Source of the DNA: Pleurobrachia bachei
Taxonomy: Eukaryota; Ctenophora; Tentaculata; Cydippida; Pleurobrachiidae
Assembly: GCA_000695325.1 (NCBI GenBank)
Contig: AVPN01000017.1
Coordinates: 17,238 to 63,535, forward strand
Direction of reading: 5' to 3'
Length of the DNA stretch: 46,298 bases
The notes under the pieces are model-generated. The model was not told the origin of the DNA. It saw nothing but the letters and a program-made list of their open reading frames with translations, and searched no databases. The translations under genes and the position numbers were made by a program. Every line of letters begins with the position of its first letter. Position 1 is the stretch's first letter. Positions 23,727 to 33,200 of this stretch are shown here, one piece after another.

Positions 23727-24956
23727 CATTCACTATACAAGTGTAGTTACAACCTTTTACTCGATCACGGCAGTGTAGTTACAACCTTTTACTCGATCAC
23801 GGCAGTATAGCGAGTACATGTCAAAATCAATTACACTTGCACTTGATGTTACCACTTTACAACTCTCTCTCAATTTTTCTCTTGGTCGGTTGTAACTGAT
23901 GCTTAGCGCTCGTTGCCACAGCTTTTTATCATTTTAACTCTTTTGTGCACATAGCATTTGTTCTGAAATTCTACTTTTAATACCTCTCTTTCTCTCCGAT
24001 CCAATTTTACATACCCTGCACCTCATAACAACTGTATTTTGAACCTAGGGCGAAGCTGCGGTCTCGTGAACAAGCGATGGAAACAGCTCGGCAAGCAGAG
24101 GAGCAAGCTCTTCTGGAGGCGTCTGAAAACGGGGAACACTCCCCTCACAGCGGTAACTCTTAGGGTAGGGTGGTAGGATAAGATTGAATTGTTCATTCTT
24201 TTTATTCTAAAATCCGGAGCACGGAGACAGTGACTCAAGGATAAGAATATTCTAAGAAATGCCACCCATAAAACCACTATGCCCCTGCAGCAGTGGAGGG
24301 TCTGGAGGAGATCTTAGAGAAGTTTGCTTAGTAGCTATTTTGAGCAGTTTTAATAGAGATGTTTTATAAGTCACCTATTATCTCCAATAATGAGTATCCG
24401 TTTCTGACAAAACCCGAGATGAAGAGAGCCCTATCTCAGTTGAAATCGTGTACAAAGATATCCCGAGCTCAGATGAAGTTTATCGAGGTTGTCCTGGGGC
24501 TCAACAAGAACAAGATATCCTTCCATACCTTCGCAGTTATGGCAACGCTCATTGATCACATGGTACACCGAGAGTAAGTTCTGTGTTTTTTAAATGACTG
24601 AGACTGTTCAAATCGACATAGCGTCAAAAGTTGTGAATATTTTGCTCTGAAATTTTTAGCATGAGCGTTGGGTGTTCCCTTTTCTCAAATTGTACTTTCT
24701 CACACAGTCCCGAGACTATGGAAATGTTTGATAATGTTGATCTATCTCGATTGGAACACGATCTGCCTCGACTCAAGGTATACATTCTCGAAAATCTCCC
24801 CTTTAGTTTTGTCCAGATAAAGCTATAGTGTAGGTATTTGTTGTTATGTTCAAACCTTATTTTTTTTTTTTAAATAAGATCACCCGCGGAGCGCGCGATC
24901 TGTAGGCAGAACCTGGCAAGGTTTTGGGGAGCCGCGAGGGTTTTGGCGGGAACCGT

Positions 24957-25056
24957 AACTTACATAACCCCGGTTGACTTGGTACTCGAGAGGACCAACT
25001 TTTCTAATAAAAACTTACATATCCCCGGTTGACTTGGTACTCGAGAGGACCGACAG
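24957..25056. repeat. 56-bp direct duplication at a cathepsin exon end
   Basis: The segment ACTTACATA(A/T)CCCCGGTTGA...GAGAGGACC occurs twice at 56-base spacing. The copy at 25014-25056 contains the real exon end and its GTAAGT donor (minus strand). The copy at 24958-25000 repeats the same exon end and donor-like sequence inside the intron. Confidence 0.8.
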
Positions 25057-25610
25057 CTCCAAACGCCCAACAAGATCCGCAAGATCCCTGGTTCTTGGGC
25101 GTGGGGAGGACATCAGCATAGTCCACACTATCAGCTCGTTTCACCAGAGATCGCCTGACTAGAGGCTCAACATCCCTCCTGGCGAGCTCGAGAGAGGAGA
25201 CATTCAGTCCGGTGTATCCCTTCTTCTCCTCGTCAGTCATGGTGGCGAACTGATTGTATCCAGCCTGCCAGTGATCTCCGTCATTGGCGTTGTGCTCCTC
25301 AATCTCATCACAGTTCCTGAGAGAGAGGGTTTAGTGGTGAGACCCCGTGGCTTATTTAGCCTTTAAATACTAAATGGTTAAAGTGCAATAGTCAAATCAA
25401 TAATTATACTAACAGTAACTGGGTGCTGGGTGATGTAACTTACTTGCTAAAAGCAGCAAAATGAGCAGCCTGGTCCTCGGAAGAAGCCTGGAGGAAGCTC
25501 TCCTGATGGTTCTCAGCAATCAGCTTCTGGTAAAGTTTAGCTTTTTCCGAAGCAGTTAGGGCAGCTGAGGCAGCTCCGACTAGACAAGCTAGCACGATTA
25601 GGATCTTCAT
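25019..25610 (-). CDS. Cathepsin L-like cysteine protease, 5' half (signal peptide, propeptide, catalytic Cys)
   Basis: Minus strand, exons 25610-25444 and 25316-25019, joined in phase 2. The start MKILIVLACLVGAASA is a signal peptide. The I29-type inhibitory propeptide follows, with EEHNANDGDHWQAGYNQFA near the expected ERFNIN/GNFD region. The mature enzyme starts near SVDYADVLPTPKNQ and contains GSCGSCWAFGAV with the nucleophile Cys. The last exon ends QVNRGY at a strong GTAAGT donor, phase 0. The matching 3' half of such a gene is not downstream on the minus strand but upstream at 26498-28303. A phase-0 exon there fits this donor exactly, so the two halves are permuted or belong to two tandem genes. 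Role: secreted or lysosomal papain-family protease (family C1A). Confidence 0.85.
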
Positions 25611-25611
25611 G

Positions 25612-25870
25612 GTGTCTTGAAGGGGGAGAGAGGGTTGGGTCAAAATCAAATGGTGTCTTGAAGGGGGAGAGAGGGTTGGGTTAAAATCAAATGGTGTCTT
25701 GAAGGGGGAGAGAGGGTTGGGTTAAATTGAGGAGAGATAACACGTCTTGAAGGGGGAGAGGATTGGGTTAAATTGAGGATAGATAATATGTCTCGAAGGG
25801 AGAGGGGGTTGGGTCAAATTGAGGATATATAACGGGGGGAGGGGGTTGGGTCAAATTAAGGATAGATAAT
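25612..25870. repeat. Minisatellite abutting the cathepsin start codon
   Basis: Five to six imperfect units of about 45-50 bases with the core TCTTGAAGGGGGAGAGAGGG and GGTTGGGTTAAA. The array begins within a few bases of the initiator ATG (25610), so it forms the 5' UTR and/or promoter of the minus-strand cathepsin. Confidence 0.85.
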
Positions 25871-26497
25871 ATGGTAGATCTAGAGAATTTGGGAATCGTA
25901 TCTTCAGAGAAAATAGAGATAGGTGAAGGGGTGTGATCTCAGAAAGTAATAGATGGGTTCTACCAAGAACTCGCTAGGAGCCAACAACTAAAATGATAAA
26001 ACTGACAGTGACCTGCCCCCCTTTTGTACCTGCTGCTGACGTCTTGAAGTTCCCGGAACCTCACGCCATCACCACAAAGGGCAGCTCTTCGTTCAGGGTA
26101 GACAATGATGCCACAATGTAGACAATGTACCGCCCCCACAATGGACTCAAAGGATGCTTTATCATCCAGGGGGTGGCGTCTCTTTGTATCTCTATAACAA
26201 GCTAGTGAGCTCCTCTTTGTACCCTTTGTTAGCTTTATTTTATCTTTCAGGGGGCATCTGTGAAAACGTCGAACAAGTTACAACACACTTCCAATTGGAG
26301 TAGATCTGTGTCTTTGTATGGGAGAAGGAGATATGGAAGGAGAGAGGGAGACAGAGAGGGGAGACAGAGAGAGGGGAGGGACGACAGAGAGGGGGGTAGA
26401 ATAGACATTCTTTTCTGTCCTTTCTATTAGAAAGGGCATCTAAACAACGAAAACAAAAACATTTTCAGCAGTAAAAGATAGGTGGTTGGTTGAAATT

Positions 26498-28303
26498 TTA
26501 CAATCGTTTGCATTGGTAGGCGGTAAACTTCAGTTTCGAGACAGATCCGTTCTTGTTGTTCAACTGGCACCTAAAACACAGAGGGGCGGTTAGTAAGAGG
26601 TATGAGGTAGTACTGCAGGGGGCGGTTAGCAAGATACATACTATCTAGTAATAGGGCAGTTATTAGCCTCAAGCAGTAAAAACAGTAATATAACAGAAAC
26701 CACTAACATTAACAAGAGCAGTAATAGAGCTAACTCTAACTCTAACTAACAGAGAAATGATGCACCAAATCTAAGTAACAACAGACCAGATCTAGGGGTA
26801 TGCAGTATGCTAGGGGGGTGCTACACTTACCTTCCCTTATCATTACAGGAAACTCCCTTGCACTAGATGATCTAGGGGGCACTTACTTTCCCTTATCATT
26901 ACAGGAAACTCCCTTGCACTAGATGATCTAGGGGACACTTACTTTCCCTTATCATTACAGGAGACTCCCTTGTACTAGATGATCTAGGGGACACTTACTT
27001 TCCCTTATCATTACAAGAAACTCCCTTGCATTTCGTGTTCTCCTGGCACATCTTCTTCGCCTCATCAATGCCATAGACCAGCTTGGAAAGGTTTCCTCTT
27101 AGTCTCCTCTGAGTCATGGTGTTCCAGGAACAGCTGTCAGTGTCATCACCTCCATCGTCACATTCAGCGTCACTGGAACCTGATGGGGGGTTATAATTGG
27201 TAACTAATTGGTAATTAGTTGGTAAATAATTGGTAGCTAATTGGTTACTAATTGGTTACTTGGATAAGTGCCGGAAGAGAGAGGTGACCGTCAAAAAGAG
27301 AGCGAAGTAGGTAGTATAATATTTGGGCTCACTATTTGGAGGTCACATAGGAAATACACCCCCTCCCTCTCGGAAGCGGAGGAGCATTCCCCCCTCCTCC
27401 ACTCATACCTGTCACCCTTGGGTAGTGAGCATAGTTCGAGATGGCACAAGTGCTCAGACTCGTCTTGAGACCTCTCTTCATCTTTATGTATCCCTCATCT
27501 CCCCACGCATCTCCCCAACTGTTACGGACCAGGAAGTATCCAATTTTACCGGCGGTTCCATATCCCACAATGTTGACGGCGTGGTTGACACTACTGCAGC
27601 TCTTGCCAGAGTAAACTCCTGACTGTGAAACGAGATGGGGATTATGTTAGATGAGATATGAATTGAGATGTAAGAGGGTGTTAGATAGGGTGTCAGATGT
27701 AAGATAAGATGTTAGGTATGGTGTCAGATATATATAATGTGCAGGCCAACTTGGAACCTTGTAGAGGAGAGTAACCTGTCAGGCCAATGCTCAGACAAAG
27801 GGTAATCTTGTCGAGGGGGAAGTAACTTAGATCTATACCTTGTAATTGTAGAAATCATTGACGACGCCAATAGCAACGGAGAGAACACCAATGGATTTAT
27901 CAGCGACAGCCTCAGTCACTGCACTGTCAGTCTTAGGGCTGATGTAAGCGGTACCGGTGATCTGGAAACCAGAGATAGCATTCTTCACCTTCTTTACACA
28001 TTTACCATCTGGAAATGGGAGGAAATTTACAGAATATCCCCAGAATATCTTTACAATGAAATTATTCAACTTTAGTTGATGTATTTTCGTTACGCTGGCA
28101 AGAGAGAGGGGTAACTGTCGTTACCAAGAGTGTATTACCGACTCACCAACTTTAGTGTAGGGCATATCAGCGGTCGAAGCAGCATAATTGCCGTTATTCT
28201 TTGACCAAGTGTAACACTCAGCGGGCCATCCCCCATTGCAACCATCCCTAGATCCCTCATAGACACAATTCAGATAGAGCTGCTCAGCGAGGTTCTTGTG
28301 GCA
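26498..28303 (-). CDS. Cathepsin L-like cysteine protease, 3' half with Cys-rich C-terminal extension
   Basis: Minus strand exons 28303-28147, 28008-27839, 27622-27409, 27179-26999 and 26570-26498 (stop TAA), all phase-consistent. The protein reads CHKNLAEQLYLNCV and GCNGGW (papain SEQ-LVDC and GCNGG regions), then VLSVAIGVVNDFYNYK, then SVNHAVNIVGYG (catalytic His) and FLVRNSWGDAWGDEGY (catalytic Asn). After the normal end of the papain domain (CAISNYAHYPRVT) there is an extension of about 80 residues with six or seven cysteines (DDTDSCSW, KKMCQENTKCKGVSCND, CQLNNKNG, YQCKRL). It resembles a small PAN/apple-like or similar Cys-rich module; assignment is tentative. The exons for signal peptide, propeptide and catalytic Cys are missing upstream, where EF-hand gene sequence begins at 28470. 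Confidence 0.85.
26829..27025. repeat. 60-bp minisatellite made of a splice-donor region
   Basis: About three and a half units of CACTTACTTTCCCTTATCAT-TACAGGAAACTCCCTTGCA-CTAGATGATCTAGGGG. The last unit overlaps the end of cathepsin exon 27179-26999. Each unit repeats the exon tail (SCNDKGK codons) and its GTAAGT donor on the minus strand, so several equivalent donors lie in a row. Confidence 0.85.
27190..27255. repeat. Irregular TAATTGGT repeat
   Basis: AT-rich tract with about seven imperfect copies of a TAATTGGTAA/C unit, in a cathepsin intron. Confidence 0.7.
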
Positions 28304-28469
28304 CTGAAATACAGATAAAATAATATAAGTAATGATCTACTGGGGTGCAGTGCGTGTAAAGAGAGGGGGACAGCCAGATTCTTCTGACACTGAAATACAG
28401 ATCTGTATTAGGGGGGATCGGGAGATGGTGTAGGGAGAGAGAGCTATACTAGGGACAGGCAGGGAGATG

Positions 28470-28935
28470 ACAAATCGACATAGCGTCAAAAGTTGTGAAT
28501 ATTTTGCTCTGAAATTTTAGCATAAGTGTTGGGTGTTCCCTTTTCTCAAATTGTACTTTCTCACACAGTCCCGAGACTATGGAAATGTTTGATAATGTTG
28601 ATCTATCTCGATTGGAACACGATCTGCCTCGACTCAAGGTATACATTCTCGAAAATCTCCCCTTTAGTTTTGTCCAGATAAAGCTATAGTGTAGGTATTT
28701 GTTGTTATGTTCAAACCTTATTTTTTTTTTTTAAATAAGATCACCCGCGGAGCGCGCGATCTGTAGGCAGAACCTGGCAAGGTATTTGCTCTGAATAATA
28801 GTCATCCACCCCTTTTTACAAACTTTATGACAGATCATTAGTAATCTTTCTACGGAAGACTTCCGTGGAAATCCCCTCTAAAACTCATAATCCCCTCAGC
28901 TCTAATCCCCTCTAAATAACCCCCCCAATTTGTAG
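28470..28935 (+). repeat. Extra copy of the exon 14 region
   Basis: Matches 18545-19023 and, up to the poly-T/GATCACCCGCGG segment, 24609-24922. It contains exon 14 (28569-28638) with its splice sites and runs straight into exon 15 at 28936. Together with 24609-24922 it forms direct repeats flanking the permuted cathepsin block. Confidence 0.85.
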
Positions 28936-29654
28936 AGATTATTCCACTGTGTATCGGAGAGTGATGAGTTTGGCTGGCCCCGTCTCACCACCCAGGCCAT
29001 GGACATTGAACTACGGGCAGCCTCAGTTCCCGAGGATACCAGACTTAGGTTAATAGCGGAACTGGATCCAAAGAAAACCGGAGAGGTAAAACTCATTCCT
29101 ATATTAGGCCCTAGTTAACTAATATATATGTAATATATATATAATATGTTTTTAAATGGTCGATGAAGATTTGTTCATTTTACCACTTGACCCCTATTTT
29201 CAGATATCCATATTTGATTTCATTCTCTTCACTCCTCTGTGGATGTATCTGCACGATGGAATAGTGGACAACCCATTCAATGAACAGGTACTAACCACTA
29301 ACAAGCCTCGGGATTAGTACTAGTAATGGTGGTGTTGGTTATGTCCAGTCAATTTCACTTGGTAGCAGGTTCACACTTGGTCACTCTCGAATCAGCCAGT
29401 ATTTCACCCAAGTGCTTTGGTACCAAACTTTATTGTACTTCTCGCATCGATTTCAGATGGCTAAGTTCAAACTTTTAGACAGAATAGAACGAAGTGTAAG
29501 ATCACATAACAACTCGGGTTTTAATAAAAGTCTGTATAAATTAAGTGCTCCAATTAAGTTAACAAAATCTGTAGTTCTACAAAATTGCAATGTTCTGTGG
29601 TCGCTAAAACATCTCTCTGAACCGTCGCTAAAACAAAAAACATCTGATTTCTGA
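28936..29654 (+). CDS. Proline-rich/EF-hand-like gene: terminal exons 15-17
   Basis: Exons 28936-29085, 29204-29287 and 29457-29654 (stop TGA) are all phase 0 and follow exon 14 in frame. Exon 15 encodes RLFHCVSESDEFGWPRLTTQ and ends RLRLIAELDPKKTGE. Exon 16 continues ISIFDFILFTPLWMYLHDG, so the splice reconstitutes LDPKKTGE-ISIFDF, an EF-hand-like loop and F helix. Exon 17 is basic (MAKFKLLDRIERSVRSHNNS) and ends KQKTSDF. The gene totals about 915 residues if the intact exons are combined. Its 3' end converges with that of the minus-strand protease-lectin gene. Confidence 0.75.
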
Positions 29655-30270
29655 ACCAATTCTCTCGACATAAAACTGCCGTAACATGCAGCTTCTTGGT
29701 CTGTGACACGAGATAAACTCCCCCTCAAAATGACGTGTCATCTTATTAGAGGCAGTTACAACTGCTCTTGTATTGGGATCCCCCTGCACTCACAACCTTG
29801 CACGTGCATAGTGTGTATCGGCAATCTGAGACACTGTCCGAACCCGCTGAAGATGTCCTGGAGCCAGGACATTTGTTGCAACCTAGTATAGAGAAATTGG
29901 CTATTACAGCAGTTGTTATGATGTACCGGGTATTATACTGGTGTGTTATCATGGTAACCATGTTGTTATGGTAACCATGTTGTCATGGTAACCTACACGT
30001 ACCTCCAATGGGGCTGTTAGCTGCAGCTGGTAACCAGTGGTTCTCTGGACAAGTAGCACACCCGTCCTCGGTGTTGTACGTTCCTCCCGGACAAGTTCCT
30101 GACAATATTCATACAGGGTGTTACTAGGCTGCTACTATACCTATTCTACCAGGAACATCTTGATCAAAAGTTCAAAAACTTGAACTGAATTGACAGCTAG
30201 GGTCTAGGACAGCCTGTCAGAGCATTGGCCTGACAGAGGACAGCAAATAAAACACGCGTCTCTAGCTTGA
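28985..30270. repeat. Tandem duplication D7, copy A (about 1.3 kb)
   Basis: Runs from inside exon 15 of the EF-hand-like gene to sequence in the 3' part of the minus-strand protease-lectin gene. Copy B is 30309-31597. A 38-base unique filler (30271-30308) separates them; on the minus strand it could encode CPSVDLYQ followed by a GTAAAA donor. Confidence 0.9.
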
Positions 30271-33200
30271 TGTGTTTTACCTGGTATAAGTCTACACTTG
30301 GGCACCGTTCACCACCCAGGCCATGGACATTGAACTACGGGCAGCCTCAGTTCCCGAGGATACCAGACTTAGGTTAATAGCGGAACTGGATCCAAAGAAA
30401 ACCGGAGAGGTAAAACTCATTCCTATATTAGGCCCTAGTTAACTAATATATATGTAATATATATATAATATGTTTTTAAATGGTCGATGAAGATTTGTTC
30501 ATTTTACCACTTGACCCCTATTTTCAGATATCCATATTTGATTTCATTCTCTTCACTCCTCTGTGGATGTATCTGCACGATGGAATAGTGGACAACCCAT
30601 TCAATGAACAGGTACTAACCACTAACAAGCCTCGGGATTAGTACTAGTAATGGTGGTGTTGGTTATGTCCAGTCAATTTCACTTGGTAGCAGGTTCACAC
30701 TTGGTCACTCTCGAATCAGCCAGTATTTCACCCAAGTGCTTTGGTACCAAACTTTATTGTACTTCTCGCATCGATTTCAGATGGCTAAGTTCAAACTTTT
30801 AGACAGAATAGAACGAAGTGTAAGATCACATAACAACTCGGGTTTTAATAAAAGTCTGTATAAATTAAGTGCTCCAATTAAGTTAACAAAATCTGTTATA
30901 GTTCTACAAAATTTCAATGTTCTGTGGTCGCTAAAACATCTCTCTGAACCGTCGCTAAAACAAAAAACATCTGATTTCTGAACCAATTCTCTCGACATAA
31001 AACTGCCGTAACATGCAGCTTCTTGGTCTGTGACACGAGATAAACTCCCCCTCAAAATGACGTGTCATCTTATTAGAGGCAGTTACAACTGCTCTTGTAT
31101 TGGGATCCCCCTGCACTCACAACCTTGCACGTGCATAGTGTGTATCGGCAATCTGAGACACTGTCCGAACCCGCTGAAGATGTCCTGGAGCCAGGACATT
31201 TGTTGCAACCTAGTATAGAGAAATTGGCTATTACAGCAGTTGTTATGATGTACCGGGTATTATACTGGTGTGTTATCATGGTAACCATGTTGTTATGGTA
31301 ACCATGTTATCATGGTAACCTACACGTACCTCCAATGGGGCTGTTAGCTGCAGCTGGTAACCAGTGGTTCTCTGGACAAGTAGCACACCCGTCCTCGGTG
31401 TTGTACGTTCCTCCCGGACAAGTTCCTGACAATATTCATACAGGGTGTTACTAGGCTGCTACTATACCTATTCTACCAGGAACATCTTGATCAAAAGTTC
31501 AAAAACTTGAACTGAATTGACAGCTAGGGTCTAGGACAGCCTGTCAGAGCATTGGCCTGACAGAGGACAGCAAATAAAACACGCGTCTCTAGCTTGAACA
31601 CAAAATGGACCATATTCAGATGTGAACCCGTGGCACTCTCCCAGTTTTGAAGGGCTCTTGCACAAGAGTGTGTCATGAGTATAGTCATCTAGACACCTCT
31701 CACAAGTCAGGGAGTTGGTGCCGATTAGCTCGTATGCATTGGAAATACACGCCACCATTACCTGCAGAGAGATGTTCTTTAGGGTAGCAAAACATATTTT
31801 AGAGCCCGAAACAACAGTAATATAAGCTCTGTTTGATAAAGTTATCTTCTAGAATCTGAATTTCTAAATCTACATTTATAGATCTGTGAATACCTCAGTC
31901 TCGCTGGCCTCGGTTAAGATTCCGTTTTCTACGGTCAGCTCGTTACATTCCCCACAAGTGGGGACAGTACCATTGAAATGGGTCCCTGTAGGATACATCT
32001 TTCAGTAGAATATTAATTGTACATAATATGGGTCAACATATTACTAGGTGTGTATGTCTGATTACAGTTCATATGTTAATTATGACGATTATGTTAATTG
32101 GACGATTATCTGACGAATTCTGGACGATTGTCCGGTTAAATTAAATCAAGAATTCTGTGGTCCATACCATTGCAAAGAAGAATATCATCCCCAGATAGAG
32201 TGTACCCGTCATTGCATGTCACCGTTATCACATCCCCCGTAGAGGTGGGCTGACTTGCCCCGGATACCACTCCGTCAGTCACAGTGATAGTCGAACACTG
32301 CTCCAAAACCTTTTCACATACTGGCAGTGTCCCGCTGTAAGAGGGTGACCTTGTCCAGGAGAGTCCCGACGGTGACCTGTACATCATAGGTCTGTTGCAG
32401 GAGATGTCGACTACAGTCCCGTCCGATACTGAGCCAGAGGGGCTTATTGTTCCATTACCAACGGTCATTGCGGAACATTCGACAGTACCTACAGAGAGGT
32501 AATGATTAGAAGGAGGCAAGTTGTGATTATGGAGATAATTATTGAGGAAATATCTTAGAAAACTATCTTTGAAAACTATAGTCCGCAATAAATTGTATCC
32601 ACATGGTAACTAACCCTGGGTACAAGAAGGTAGATCAGCATCCCAGAGTCCAGCAACACAAGTTAACGTCGCGGCAGCGCCTGTTCCCACAGTCATTGTG
32701 GAGCCAGTATCACAGGAGACAGTGGCCGTTGTACCGAGATACCGAGATGAGTTACTGTAACTAACGTCTCCATATTCCACACTACTACTTATATCAAAAC
32801 ACGTAACTGAGGGGGGTGTGGTGAGTTGATATTGGGACCTGATACAGCTACTTGACTAAAAATCTAACGAATAGAATTCAAATATAAAATTGGTCTAGGA
32901 TAGGGTTATTAAAGTCTTACGACTCACGCGTCACTAACCACACATGCGTGAGTGGTGACGTGTGATTCGTGAGATAAACAACTGATAATATCTATTACTT
33001 ACTCGGTCTACTACACATCCCTCTCGCTTCATAAGTTTCACTGTTCTTCATTAGCCATTCGCCAGTGTTTTTGTTAATCATCCCCCAGTTCCCGGTAGAG
33101 TAGTAGTCAGAGTGGTTTTTGTATTGATAGGGAGTATACCCATCTGCCCAGACAAAGTCGAACGTTTTGGACTCGTCCCTGTAGTGAATTGAATAATATA

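Larger units (their letters stand above)
20264..23807. mobile_element. Non-autonomous inverted-repeat element carrying a 13-bp satellite
   Basis: Terminal inverted repeats of about 50 bases begin TACTGCCGTGATCGAGTAAA at the left. The right end is the inverse, with the outer 34 bases present twice. TA lies on each side. The two paralogous empty sites (near 16100 and 17740) read CCCTAC-AAGCTAGTACATG where this copy has CCCTAC-TA-element-TA-GCGAGTACATG, which fits insertion at TA with TA duplication as in Tc1/mariner-type elements. Several further copies of GTAAAAGGTTGTAAC in both orientations occur inside (20279-20465), giving nested stem-loops. No transposase is encoded. Most of the element is the 13-bp array. 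Confidence 0.85.
19024..24776 (+). pseudogene. Third copy of exons 8-14, broken
   Basis: Starts with a hybrid exon (19024-19087) fusing the first two codons of exon 15 (AGA TTA) to exon 8 in frame. Exons 9 (19245-19349), 10 (19426-19528), 11 (19566-19692), 12 (24049-24152), 13 (24291-24573) and 14 (24707-24776) follow. It differs from copies 1 and 2 at scattered bases, more than those differ from each other, so it may be the other allele or an older paralog. Intron 11 holds the 3.5-kb inverted-repeat element. Exon 13 has the right length (283 bases), but a 51-base block (24328-24378) is complemented without reversal, which creates a stop codon right after FA. Confidence 0.75.

Noticed and set aside
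20561-23810. Three ORFs of more than 1,000 codons in the 13-bp array
   Set aside because: They are a by-product of a stop-free 13-base repeat; all three frames give the same repeat and none has normal protein composition.
26829-27025. Possible CRISPR-like array of regularly spaced repeats
   Set aside because: The units are contiguous 60-bp tandem repeats without unique spacers, in an intron-containing eukaryotic gene.
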